DNA of 64,000 nucleotides from assembly GCA_035772735.1 (NCBI GenBank), contig JASDFA010000002.1, forward strand, positions 9,424,001 to 9,488,000. The letters run 5' to 3'. The notes under the pieces were generated by a model that was given only the letters and a program-made list of their open reading frames with translations, ran no database searches and had not been told where the DNA came from. Positions 1-11,599 of the stretch are shown piece after piece. Source of the DNA: Datura wrightii (taxonomy: Eukaryota; Streptophyta; Magnoliopsida; Solanales; Solanaceae). A program made the translations under genes and the position numbers. The stretch's first letter is position 1. Every line of letters begins with the position of its first letter.

Positions 1-46
1 CATCAACACCATCAGTAAGGACTGTCGCCTCATCATTATCAAGCGG

Positions 47-1132
47 CTACTTAAAAGTCGAGCCCACTTGGCACATCAACATAGACCTCTCCATGAGTGG
101 ATACTGTGCCTTTAAAGTTGTCATCTCCTCTGCAATGGCGGGCCAACCTCCTAGTTTCAGCTGTAACTCCAGCATCCCAAATATACGACCCTGCCAACTC
201 TCTTCTCGAGCATGCCGATCACCTATAGTAAGAAGAGGGCCTGTGAAAGGGAAAATCTCCTTCACCTTTGTGATGTCTATCATCTTTCCAGCCAGGTGTC
301 CTTCCAAAGGTAAGACAAGGTCTGCATCCTCCTCCTCAATACCTGCCTCCCTCAAGAATATAGTCAAGAGACTGACATGACAATATTTCCATCTATAATT
401 GTCTCATTATATTATCATATTGTCACAAATCATAGCACCAAAGTTGATCGGTATTCCCTTCATCAGCATGTATACCAAGAAAATTCCTCTCGAGTTACTT
501 CTGTCATATGTGTCCTAGGGAGAAAAACAACACATACCAACTCCACCCACACCTTTGCCTCCCTATTCAAATAAGCAAATGCTTATGTGGAATGAGTGTC
601 GTTTTGATTCCTCGCCCAACGGGCGGATGAGTGCTCACCATATAAAGTGTGACAGATGTCTCTGTATGGAGGCTTCTCCAATAAGATGAAATACTCTAAA
701 GGGTCTACTGTAGGTGTCTCTAGGAAGGCATTGAACCTTTTAGCTGTGAATTGCACCACCTGACCTCTGATCTTTATCTTAGTGCTCTCTCCGAACAAAG
801 CATCCCAATTTGCGTAGAACTATCTCACCAAAGTGAGGTTTCACCTTTTTGACTCATTGAAGATATAACCAGCTCCCAACTCACGTATCTTGTCTCGAAT
901 GGCCAGGAATTCAAGTGCCAAGTGGCCCTCATCTATCCAATTTTTAGGTGCATACTTGACTTCTTTTTGAATGTTGAACCAAGTAAGCCCATGAGGCTCT
1001 ACCGATTTTGCTCCAAATTTCCTCGTGGGCTGGCTTTGGAAGCCGAAGAACTAGCCCCTATTTTGCCTTTTCTAGCCCTCTTGACACTTGGATATGCAAC
1101 AAACACCTTCTTTCCTTTTTATGTCATGGTAT
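47..1132 (-). pseudogene. env-position ORF of element B, putative plant transposon protein (Transposase_32-like)
   Basis: Read on the minus strand from an ATG at 1127, the region gives a protein-like stretch broken by an early stop (third codon), other stops and frameshifts. The clearest pieces are at about 840-950 (ending LALEFLAIRDKIRELGAG), 583-798 (WDALFGESTKIKIRGQVVQF) and 47-367. They resemble the domain often annotated in plant genomes as 'putative plant transposon protein', a retroelement accessory ORF of unknown function. It sits 3' of the gag-protease part, the place where Athila elements carry an env-like ORF. A splice acceptor-like CTTGTTAG at 1133-1140 directly precedes the start. 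No transmembrane segment is obvious. Family assignment is from memory of the motif style and is moderate. Confidence 0.5.
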
Positions 1133-1865
1133 CTAACAAGCAAAAATCAAAAACTTCACAAAATTAGCTCCTGAACAAAATGGCCAACTAATTAAGTGTT
1201 GAAGGTGCAAAATCCACCCCACACTTAATTTGCTAGCATGCTTGTGAGAAGTTGTCAAATGGAGTACTTAAGACTTCCCCCATCATAATCCAATCTCAAT
1301 AATACAATTTAATTCACTAACTCCATACTACACCAAGTTCATGCATTTTTTCTTTCTTTCTTTTCCACTGTCCTCTAACTTCAACTTTTTTCAAGAATGC
1401 CTCAACTAGGTCATCCCTCTCACTTTCCTCCTCCAATTCATAATTCAAGTAATTCATATAATGAAGTGACAATATTCAATTCAATCAACAAGCAATAAGA
1501 AATTTACTACCATCCAACATGAATTAATCAAGAATCTCACCAACTCAAGCATTTATCACATTCAAGAATCATGTACTTTCTCTCTACTATTAATACATCT
1601 ACCCACCAACATTCAAGAATTCAATTCACGAACCCCCCATCATCCCCACAAATTCAAATCACCATATTCAACCAAGAATAAAGCTACTCAACAAAGATAA
1701 CATGCAATCATGGAAGAATTTAAGATATTAAGCTCATAAAACCCAAAACATGAAATTCCAGCTTTTCACCAAAAATAGTAATTTTGGATTCTAAATCTTG
1801 GGGAAGAGGGGTGTGGGAAGCATGCTTCCATCATTAACAAAACAAGAGAGAAGAAATATACTTAC
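1133..1865 (-). other. putative intron in the leader of the element B env-position ORF
   Basis: On the minus strand a donor CAA|GTAAGTATATTTC (GT at 1865-1864) is followed about 730 nt later by a T-rich tract and the acceptor CTTGTTAG (AG at 1134-1133), five bases before the ORF start codon. The stretch between is AT-rich and has no coding potential. Splicing is inferred from sequence only; the same arrangement in the second Athila-like element of this window strengthens it. Confidence 0.4.
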
Positions 1866-2160
1866 TTGAATTGAAGATGAGAGCTTCACCAACTTGTTGG
1901 AGAAGACAACAATGGAGGGAAAGGGGAGTGGGAGCTACGTCCTAAGAAGAGAGAGATAGAGATAGAGATAGAGATAGAGAGAGAGAGAGAGCCTCTTATA
2001 TTAAATAAATAAATATACATGGCTTTTATGTAATTTTAAGGTCTTTTAAGTCATTTGTCCAGCAAGCCTCTTGCACGCTTCCCCCTCTATCTCACCACAG
2101 ATTTAGAAAAAAAATTCTCTAGAGATAGGGGTTGGAGCGGCGCGCCACCCATATCCTCAC
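1866..2160 (-). promoter_or_regulatory. internal TATA promoter-like region of element B
   Basis: On the minus strand a CG-rich stretch (2070-2160, with GGCGCGCCGC and GGTGAGATAGAGGGG) is followed by an AT-rich TATA-like motif TAATATAAGAGGC (1991-2003). A CT-rich leader (the GA/GATA simple repeat at 1947-1991 read on the other strand) then runs to the splice donor at 1866. TATA followed by a CT-rich leader is typical of plant Pol II promoters. The CCCCTCTATCTCACCA motif also occurs in this element's own LTR near 5759-5775, suggesting shared ancestry with U3. Confidence 0.4.
1947..1991. repeat. GA / GATA microsatellite
   Basis: Simple repeat of GAGATA units merging into (GA)n, lying in the putative leader exon of the env-position ORF of element B. 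Confidence 0.9.
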
Positions 2161-2239
2161 CTGGCAAAATTTTTTTCTTCTAGGATTTAACTCCTGGTGC
2201 CTAATGTCAGGCATCTCACCCTGACTTACACTTTTTAGC

Positions 2240-2880
2240 TTAATGTTCCAACTTGTTCTTGCCTCTTACGCCCTGTTCGTCTCTACAAACAAAGAAAAAC
2301 ATACAAAATATTAGAAGGATGGGCTTGTCACCATACCAAGAATCAGCTAAACTTTTATACAGCACTTGCTGCTCCACTAACTGATTACAACCTCCAAAAT
2401 CTCCCGCTGGCTTCACTTTGAAGTCCTTGTAGTGAGGTGGCATTCGTGATGCTCTAAACACTTCAAACACTACCTCCTGACCATCTACTCTCATAGTTAT
2501 CTTGCCCGACTAAACATGTATGACAGTGTCGGCGGTGGATAAAATCCTCTCCCCAAAATAAGGGGAACTGCTGCATCTGCCTCATAGTCCAGGATTATAA
2601 ACTCCACCAACAGGATGAAAGGTCTTACCTTAATCAAGACATCTTCAATGATTTCCTTAGGATAGGCCAGAGACCGATCCATAAGTGGCAACGTCACTGT
2701 GGTAGGACATGGTTCACCTAATCTCAGAGTTCTGAATAGCGATGCAGGCATTAAATTGATACTCACACCCAAATCACATAAGGCTGAACCAACTGCCTTG
2801 CTCCCAATAGTGATAGGGACAGTGAAGCTCTTGGGATCCTTTAGCTTTTTAGGAATTTTTTTTTGATTTGGGAAATGCAC
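2240..2880 (-). pseudogene. Athila-like aspartic protease region (element B)
   Basis: The minus-strand ORF 2880-2497 continues after a stop into 2494-2240. It contains SKAVGSALCDLGVSINLMP and ends PLILGRGF, the layout of a retropepsin: catalytic D-S/T-G followed by an ILG flap-side motif. Here the active site reads DLG, the form I associate with Athila-type proteases (D-L-G-x-S). It would cut the Gag-Pol polyprotein. It lies downstream of gag in the same strand and general reading order. After 2240 the expected reverse transcriptase does not follow. Confidence 0.7.
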
Positions 2881-3399
2881 TCTTCTGTAAGAGGCACGCT
2901 TACAAACTCTATATACCTCCTCTTATTGGCTACGATATCCTTGAGATACCTAGCGTACTTTGGAACTTCCTGAAAAAGCTCCACCAATGAAATATTCATA
3001 TGAACCTACTTTAACAACTCAAGAAACTTACTACAAGTTGTGTCCTCTATCTTCTTATTCAACCTCTGAGGAAATGGGGGAGGTGGTCTAGCTACTACAA
3101 TTTTCGATTGGTGGTTGCTAGACTCCCCCACCTCAATCTTGGATCTCACGACCTGTTCCTCATTAACTTTTTCTTTTCTGGGGATAGCCTTACCCAGCTC
3201 CTTACCACTGTGGAAGAAAATAACATTTATATTTTCCTTGGGTTCTTCTCGGTGTTACCCCAAAGTGCCCTCTATGGTCTATTGTTCTAATGTAGGGCCA
3301 ATAGCCCCATTTGCCTTTCAAGCTCATGGATGGACTTTTGCATTTATTGACCACTTGCTTCTGCTGCGACATCCATTGCTTTATTGTCTGCTCAAGACA

Positions 3400-4452
3400 A
3401 CTATTCTGCTACTGGACCAGTGGCCTTTGATAAGTGTTTTGGGGCCTAGTTTTGATTCCCTCCCCATGAGGGATTTGCTCCATTCTGGTACCCCTGATTA
3501 TAGCCATTACCTGCAAAACCTCCATCATGACCTTGTTATCCCACAAAATACATAAACTCAGGATTAAGAGGACAGCTTGAATAGGTGTGGCTTTCTCCAT
3601 AGGCCTCACATGATGGTGGTGGGATTCGTACCTACTGTACCTGCTGCACTTAGCCTCCTGCTAGTGTGGTAACCAACTTACTGATCGCATTCACCAACTG
3701 GCTAATGTCTGCCCTGATTGCCACTACACCATTCACCTCTAGCTTTCCTGGCACCTTTGCTACTGCAAATCCTCTGCCTAAGTCTTGATAATCCTGACTC
3801 CCCGCAGACATAAGGTTAAAGAGAGCCTCAATTTCATTATAACTTTTGGACAGAATCTGTCTCTATGCAGTAGCATCAAGGAGTATCATATACTCGAGCT
3901 TCATACCCTTAATGAAGGTGTGCCCAATTATCTCTTTAGGTTGCACGTGGTGTGGAAAATCCCTCAAGTAACCCTTGTAATGTTCCTATGCTTGAGCTAG
4001 CATTTCTCCATGTTTTTGTACAAATTCAGAGATCTTTTCGTCAATTTTTTAGTTCTTCTCAAAGAGAAAAACTGGTTGATGAACTTATTGTAGAGGATCT
4101 CCCAAGTGGTGATAGATCCTGCAGGCTCATTTTGAAGCCACTCCTTGGCTTCTATAATCAGTGAGAATGGAAACATAGTCAACTTGACGTATTCATCTGA
4201 CATGTTCTGGTAGTGGAAGTTTTCACTCAGCTCTACAAACATCATCAAATGCCTGTTGGGAACCTCATGTGGCTTGCCCTGAAATTGGCAAGTTTTTTGG
4301 ACCAACCGCACAGTCCCTTCTTTCAGCTCAAATTTCCCAATGATGGCCGGTTTGGTAATCGCTTTAGAAGCGTTCTCCAAATTAGGGCTAGAAAAATGTA
4401 TCACTGGCACTCTCTCATTCTCTTCACTTGTTGCTTGCCCGATGTTTTCCAT
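3400..4452 (-). pseudogene. Athila-like gag (element B)
   Basis: The ORF 4452-3997 on the minus strand gives the capsid-like core of Gag (KLTMFPFSLIIEAKEWLQ, ITTWEILYNKFINQFF), the coat protein that packages element RNA. After frame breaks, the region 3609-3409 read in another frame gives a nucleocapsid-like tail with YFVGNQGHDGG and NPSWGGNQN, a glycine/asparagine-rich style typical of Athila Gag C-termini. Length and order fit a gag of about 350 to 400 codons. Several frameshifts separate the pieces. Opposite-strand ORFs in 3100-4460 are shadows of this gene. Confidence 0.7.
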
Positions 4453-4639
4453 AGCTAACCTTCAAAAGGTTCTCTCTATCTCAGGATCAAGAGAAGCCAA
4501 AGGTGGTCCTTGACTTCTTGTGCTTGGCATACACTTAGGCAAACAACCCTGTGAACTTCAACAAAAACAATAAATAAACGTAAAATACATACTAGCGAAA
4601 TAAAATTTTAACCTACAAACAATTAAACAATATTTAAGC

Positions 4640-4656
4640 CCCCGACAATGGTGCCA
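4640..4656 (-). other. primer binding site, tRNA-Asp type (element B)
   Basis: On the minus strand the sequence TGGCACCATTGTCGGGG lies six bases inside the LTR end. It matches the complement of the plant tRNA-Asp 3' end (TGGCGCCGTTGCCGGGG) except for three transitions of the C-to-T or G-to-A kind, as expected from decay of methylated cytosines. tRNA-Asp priming is characteristic of Athila elements. Confidence 0.75.
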
Positions 4657-4662
4657 AAAATT

Positions 4663-5811
4663 TGATGTCACCCAAACGCACGCAAGCGCATGTGATCGTC
4701 AAGTAATATAGGATTTTGAAGTCCAAATATCGTACTCAAGGGACTTGCAATTTAATCATTATAAGGTTGTCACTTTAATTTCACTAATCTATAAAACAAG
4801 TAAAATAAAGATTGGTTTGGAAAATTAAACTACTAAAACCTCCAATATAAAATTAACTAAAATTAATGCAAGCTTGATTGTATTTCAATAATGATGAAAG
4901 AATATGGCAATGACACTTTGTTGGCTTCAAGTTGAGTTTTACAAACGTAATTAAATTGGTATGATTCTTCCTATGGTTGTTAGTTGCAAGTTACTATCCC
5001 ATTTCTTGCCACTATCCCTAGTATCCAAGAATTATTTCATGAACCCTAACACCTAGGTTGCAGGAGAACAATGAAACGATGATTATGCCTACTTGTATTT
5101 CAACAAAACGGGGTTGAAGGGTATATTCCTATCCTCAACAACAACTTCTATACTATCACCAATGGATTCAAGGGTCTTTAGATTCTCGTTCTGTATTTAT
5201 TTTTAACCCTTTCGATTCCCTTTCCCAAGTCCAATTGAAAGACAACAGATTACTTACATAGTGATCAATCTTATAAATAATAAATTAACACAAATAAATG
5301 AAAACAACCATAAGAAGAATCAAAACCAAATTTAGTTAGTCTTTCAAACAATCAACCATTCACCATGGCCACAACTCTAGAATATGAGTTTAGCCACTCA
5401 TAGACAAGCAGAAAAACAAATATTTAGTCATCATCATACGAAAATACGAAGTAAAGAAGAGAAAATCTAGTTGTAGAACTTTGTCTTCCTTCCAAACGGC
5501 TTACAAGCTTTCATAAACTAACTACGGAATGTAAAAATGAGTAAATACTGCTCCAAGAAGTACAAAACTGCTTAACAAATGACCTAAGGCCTCTATTTAT
5601 AGATGAGCCTTCAAATGAAACTTCTGCTCTTCAATACTTGGATTTAAAATCATCATTTCTGCCCCTAAATGACCCTGGCATCCACCCCATGTATCTTACC
5701 ACAGACTTGGTTAAATTTCTAGTAATTTCAGCTTTGGACAAGTCCTGGCGCATCGTCCCCTCTATCTCACCAAGGTGTTCATCAAATTTCTCTAAATATG
5801 GAAATCTCTGG
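4663..5811 (-). repeat. Athila-like LTR of element B, inner half
   Basis: The LTR begins TGATGTCACCC next to the primer site and is interrupted at 5811 by element A. Its other half resumes at 16542 and ends ...CCCAACATCA at 16867, giving an LTR of about 1.47 kb with matching TGATGT/ACATCA ends. On the element strand a strong TATA box (TATAAATAG, 5593-5601) lies downstream of a CG-rich patch (5740-5775). A run with CGCACGCAAGCG near the 3' end is shared with the other Athila-like LTRs of the window (14430-14460, 51250-51280). Confidence 0.8.
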
Positions 5812-7910
5812 TGTCACGCCCCACCTTGGGAGGCATGACTGCCACCTAGTGCCCTACTGGAAACTGACTGAGTTTACTGAGTATAAGCACATCTGGTGTA
5901 GGGCTAATACTAACTCTTAAATCAACTAAAAACAGGCTATATCTCAACTATGAACACAGCCCCCGGCCGACAAGGTCTTATTTTTACCACCTGTAAAAGA
6001 AAATAGCTAACCAGAAATAGATAGTAATAGGGAATCCTATGCGAGCTGACAAGACCACCATGATGTATAGTTATGACTGAAAGGTAAATCTATTACTAAA
6101 CTAAGCTATGTCCGACAAGGTTGCTAACTAACTGCTAAACATGGCCCCACATGGCCAACACATAAGGTAGAACATATATGGGCCCCATAAGGCCATCAAC
6201 AGCTAACAACAAGGAATCTCAAAAATCTACAAGCCTCTAGGAGTAATATGATGGTCGGGATAGGGCCCCGACCTACCCATAAATTGTACAATCAAAAAGA
6301 GTAAACCTTCTATCGACAAGCTCCAAAGGAAAGGAGCCGACTGGTCTAACAATCTTGGCTGAAAGCTAAGAGGGACCTGCTCCTCGTCTATCCGTACCTG
6401 TAGGCAAGTAATGCAGCACCCCAGAAAGGGCCTCAGTACAATATGTATCGAATACATAAGACAATAATTGTAAATGACTGAATAAAAGAAATAGAATTGA
6501 GAATAACTTAAATGGAGGGGTAAAAATCATACCTGGGTAGTTGAACTTTCTATCATCTAATTTATCAGTCACTAAAACAGACAAGAACCTTACCTGGCCC
6601 CCATAAGTCGGAAGGTAAAACCAACACAGAATAACCCACCTGGGGCCCCCATAAGCCCTGGTGAGTACACTTCAATCTACATACCCCTAGGAAGATCACA
6701 CTGGGTCAACTAGTAGCTATAGCCGTCCCACCAGTCCCTTGGGTCTGCAACTAAGCCCGCTCGGCCCCTAACTGTAGTTGTGTCTAAGTCCAGTGGACTC
6801 CTGATATCTGCACCCCAGGCACCAGGCTCGACGGGGGTGTGGTGCCGATACGACATATAATAGTCCAGCCATAGAATTGACTATATAAGGACCTGGGACC
6901 CCATCTTCGTCCCTCTCAGAAGGCATACCGCTTTGTGGAGCGACATCATCTCACCCCTGGAGGGCGTCGACACAGCTAATAACCCTGGGGTTGGTCATGG
7001 AGGGCTATACAGGGCAAGTCAAATCCCAAACTAAATGTAGAATACTGGTCTCAGCTAATAAGAACAACTAATCATTATTAATATACTTCTGATCCTCTTA
7101 CTAGGATTTAAACTGAGTTATAATACTAAAGAAACTAACTTTCCCAAGAAATTTGCCTTAACATACCTTGACTGTCGATTTCTGATTAATTGGTGAGTTT
7201 CGATTCGTATTCAACAGCTCTTCTCAACTGCAATCGTATTACTAGGAGAATGAGACTGGTTTCAGTACTAAATTTAGCAAAAATGAAAACCTTATATATA
7301 AATATTAACTATATTTCAACTTGACGGAACATGGTCGAAAATGTACAATTTCTCAGGAGTTCAGAAGGGAGAAATACTTACTTGAAGCCTGTGATCGTAT
7401 AGAAATTAGTTTGGAGTCATTACGACAACTTTGGCTTAGTGGGGTTACAATTTGCCGGGCGAATTTCGTGAAAATAACTCTGTAGTAATGCTCCCTGCAG
7501 CCTTAAACTTTGATACCCAAAGTTAATTTGAATTTGGACAGCGTTTCATAGCACAAACAAAGGAAAATTAGTAGAACTCTTCGTATTTTCCCTCTCCTGG
7601 CCGTATGTGAACTTGGAAAATGAAATAAAATCAAAGGGAGGAACTTATATATACTTCGGGCGGTGGACAGAGGTCCGTAGCACGAACCCTGTCGCGCCAA
7701 AAGTCGGGCGTGCCACGGAGTCATCGCGCCAGGGAGGGTCCCTGACACGTTACCCCTTTGGGCAACTGGTCCGGCATTCTCCCGCGCGGTCCTAACTCCG
7801 TGCTCATTCGACCCTTCCCCGGGCCCCTTCCTTATATGTATTGCACTCTAAAACTCTTAACCAATGTATGAATAGGCCGACCAATTATTAGAAACTTATG
7901 GGGTGTAACA
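5812..7910 (-). repeat. 3' LTR of element A
   Basis: 2,099 bp, TGTCACGCC...GGTGTAACA. Near its right end it has, on the element strand, a CG-rich module with GTGGCACG-type words (about 7680-7760) followed by an AT-rich TATA-like stretch (TATATATAAG, 7646-7655). Nearly colinear with 14468-16541 and with the LTRs at 21853 and 29249. Confidence 0.88.
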
Positions 7911-7925
7911 TTCTTCCCCCCTTAG
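7911..7925 (-). other. polypurine tract of element A
   Basis: On the minus strand TAAGGGGGGGAAGAA directly precedes the 3' LTR. This is the plus-strand primer for reverse transcription. Confidence 0.75.
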
Positions 7926-8190
7926 GAGCATTCGTCCTCGAATGTTAACTTTATCTTACAGGAATCTTAACCCTTTTAACTATTTATCCTGGAAAAATTT
8001 CGATAGAGTATCCCCTGTAATATGGACTATTTGAAAATCCTAAAACTTAGAGAAGTCCAACACAGGTACTTCACACAGTACTATAGCAACTATTTCAGAA
8101 CAAGGCTAGGGTTAACTACACCAGATATATACGACACAGATCACAAAACAGAACTGAATCAATAAATGTACCTTAATTGCATGGTCTGAG

Positions 8191-11100
8191 CTAAGCCTGG
8201 AACAAATGAGGATATCTGGATCTCATATCGTCTTCAGCTTCCAAATTCATCTCTTCTCTATTCATGTTCCTCCCAAATACCTTAACAGAAGCGAAAGAAC
8301 AGATGAACGGATTCTAATTCTGAAGGTAGATCTAACTCGTATGCCACCTGGCCTATTCTCTGGAGGATTCAATATGGTCCAATAAACCTCGGGCTAAGCT
8401 TGCCCTTTTTACCAAATCTCATCACACCCTTCATCGGCGAAACTTTCAAAAATACCCAGTCACCTACATAAAACTCTAGGTTCCTCCTCCACACATTAGC
8501 ATAGGCTTTCTGGCAGCTTTGAGCTGTCAGCAGGTGTTCTCTGATAAGCTTCACCTTCTCTTCTGACTGATGGATAATCTCTGGTCCAATTAATCCCGAT
8601 TCTCCTACCTCAAACCAACCAACTGGAGATCTACATTTCCTCCCATATAAGGCCTCATAAGGCACCATCTGAATTGCTGAATGGTAACTGTTATTGTAAG
8701 CAAATTCAATAAGCGGTAAGTGCTCATCCCATTTGCCCCCAAAGTCTAAAACACACGCCTGTAACATATCCTCAAGCGTCTGAATTGTACATTCTTCCTG
8801 CCTATCTGTTTGAGGATGGAAGGTTGTACTCAGATTAACCTAGGTCCCCAGACCCTTCTAGAAGGATTGCCAAAATTTAGCTGAGAACTGCGCCCCTCTA
8901 TCAGAAATAATTGAGACTGGAACACCATGTAATTGAACTATCTCCCTGATATACAGTTCAACATAGTCCTCGACTGAGAAGGTAGCTCTGATTGGCAGAA
9001 AATAGTCCAAGTTCGTCAACTATCGACAATTACCCATATAAATCAAATTTACACTTGGTGCGAGGTAACCCTATCACAAAATCCATATTGATTGCCTCCC
9101 ATTTCCACATAGGCACTGCTATTTCCTGCATCAGTCCACCAGGTTTTTGATGTTCAGCCTTCACCTATTGGCAATTAGGACATTGTGCTATAAATTTTAC
9201 TACCTCCTTTTTCATTCTCGGCCACCAATAAATCTCTTTTATATCATGATACATCTTTGTTGAACCTGGATGAAGAGAGTAACGGGAATAATGTATCTCG
9301 CCCATGATCTTCTAGCTAAGTCCTACCGCATCCGGCACACAAAGGTGACCCCTATACCTCAAAACTCCATCTTTAGTAACCTTGAAATCTGCTACTTACC
9401 CTCGCTGAGCCTTATTTCTTAGCTGAATTAGGTTAGGGTCTTCATACTGCCGTTCTTTCACTTCTACAACCAATGATGATACTATAGTATTCTGGATCAC
9501 TGCTCCACTATCTCCCGAGTCTACTATATGGACAGCCAAATTGGCTAACTGATACAATTCTCGGGCTAGTTACTGTTGTTCTGGCTTCAGGTATGCTAAA
9601 CTCCCCATGGATTTACGGCTGAGGGCATTTGCTACAACATTGGCCTTCCCTGGATGAGACAAAATATTCACATCATAGTCTTTCAATAATTCTAACCAGC
9701 AGCGCTGCCGCAGATTCAACTCTTTTTGTGTGAAAATATACTGGAGGCTATTATGATCAGTGAAAATATCTACGTGGACACCATATAGATAGTGCCTCCA
9801 TATTTTCAAGGCATGAATTACTGCTGCCAATTCTAGACCGTGGGTGGGGTAGTTCTTTTCATGCTTCCTCAACTGTCTGGAAGCGTAAGCAATCACCTTA
9901 CCATGTTGCATCAAAACACACCCTAACCCGACACCCGAAGCATCACAATATACTACATAACCCTCCAATCCGTCTGGCAAAGCTAATACTGGTGTTGATG
10001 TCAACCTATTTTTCAACTCCTGAAAACTCTGTTCACATGCTTCAGTCTAGTGAAATTTGGCTGCTTTCTGAGTTAATTTGGTCAAATGCACTAATAAGGT
10101 GGAAAACCCTTCCACAAAACTTCTATAATAACCGGCTAACCCCAGGAAACTGCATACCTCCGTCAGAGTTGTCGGTCTAGGCCATGTCTTTACAGCCTCG
10201 ATCTTCTGCGAGTCTACTTGGATACCAGCTTCTGACACAACGTGACCCATAAAGGCCACTGAATTCAGCCAAAACTCCACATTTAGAGAATTTTGCATAT
10301 AACTGGCGATCTCTGAGAATCTAGAGTACTGTTCGCAAATGATTTTGATGTTCTGCTTCTGAGCGGGAATATAACAGAATATCATCAATAAATACTATCA
10401 CAAATAAGTCCAGGTACGGCCTAAAGATGTTGTTCATCAAGTCCATGAACACTGTTGGAGCGTTCGTCAATCCAAAGGAAATGACTAAGAATTCAAAGTG
10501 GCCATACCTGGTTCGAAAAGCCATTTTGAGAAATTTCTCTCTCCCCAACTCGAACCTGATGATACCCAGATCTTAAATCAATTTTTGAGAAGCACTTCAT
10601 CCCCTATAACTGATCGAACAAGTCATCTATCCGGGGAAGTGGGTACTTATTCTTGATAGTGACTCTATTTAGTTGCAGGTAATTTATACACATGCGGAGG
10701 GAGCCATCTTTCTTTCTCACAAATAGAACTGGCGCACCCCACGGTGAAGTACTCGACCTGATAACACCCTTGTCTAATAGATATTTCAACTGTTCTTTCA
10801 ATTCTATGAGCTCAGTAGGAGCCATTCGGTATGGAGGAATAGATATAGGTTGAGTACCTAGTAATAAATCAATTGCAAAATCGATCCCCTGTTTCGGGGG
10901 AATACTAGGAAGTTCATCTGGGAATACATATAGAAATTCATTGACTACTGGAATGGACTGCAGAGTCGGAGATTCTACTCGAACATCCTGAACTCTGACA
11001 ATATGATAAATACATCCCTTCATTATTAATTTTCTTGCTCGAAGATAGGAAATAAACCTACCTTTTGGTGTGGCTGCACTATCTTTCCACTCCCGTACAA

Positions 11101-11599
11101 CTTCCCCTGGAAAGTGGAATAGGACAGTCTTGGTCCAACATTCTACATTGGCATAACATGGCGCTAGCCAATCCATACCCATAATTGCATCAAAGTCGAT
11201 CATCTCTAATTCTACCAAATCTTATAAAGTATGGTGACCAACAACCTCTACTACGCACCCTCGGTAGACTATTTTAGCTATGATGGAATCACCGACGGGT
11301 GTGAACATTAAAAATGGTCGCCAAAGAAACTCCGACGTGATATCGAACTTTCGGGCCACTAATGGTGTAACATAAGACAAAGTGGAGCCTGGGTCTATCA
11401 AAACATATACAGAATGAGAACAGATGTCCATCATACCTGTCACAACATCCGGCGACGACTCTGACTCCTGTCGCCCCGGTAAAGCATAAGTGCGATCCGG
11501 ACAGGTACCTGAACTAGACGCCCTTGATCTACCTCGGCCTCTATCGGCTGGAGCTGAGGGCCTATGCCCTACTGGAGGGGCTGGGGCATGTGACCCCAC
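8191..11599 (-). pseudogene. chromovirus pol: protease, RT, RNase H, integrase (element A)
   Basis: Broken polyprotein, read on the minus strand. The protease region 11599-11222 has VLIDPGSTLSYVTP. RT begins in 11218-10604 (GVIRSSTSPWGAPVLFVRKK) and continues 10548-10047 with the catalytic FIDD (VIVFIDDILLYS). RNase H 10016-9570 has YCDASGVGLGCVLMQ and IFTDHNSLQYIF. The integrase core end 8767-8369 has FAYNNSYHSAIQM and ALYGRKCRSP. The coding end (RYPHLFQA then stop) is at 8191. The integrase N-terminal half (about 8770-9550) is scrambled by frameshifts. Order PR-RT-RH-INT is that of Ty3/gypsy; the related copy at 24251 shows a chromodomain-like C-terminus. Confidence 0.85.

Larger units (their letters stand above)
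1..4662 (-). mobile_element. Athila-like LTR retrotransposon, internal part (element B)
   Basis: This is the internal region of a Ty3/gypsy element read on the minus strand. Its 5' LTR lies to the right (4663-5811 continued at 16542-16867) and its far end is outside the window. In element order it holds a primer site, a gag ORF, a protease region, a promoter-like spacer, and an env-position ORF that runs off the left edge. No reverse transcriptase, RNase H or integrase is visible between protease and the spacer, where a full Athila element would carry them. All ORFs are broken by stops, so the copy is dead. Assignment to the Athila lineage rests on the tRNA-Asp-type primer site and the gag C-terminus; this is family knowledge, not a search result. 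Confidence 0.75.

Noticed and set aside
3115..3555. 146-codon plus-strand ORF
   Set aside because: Antisense to the gag C-terminal region of element B.
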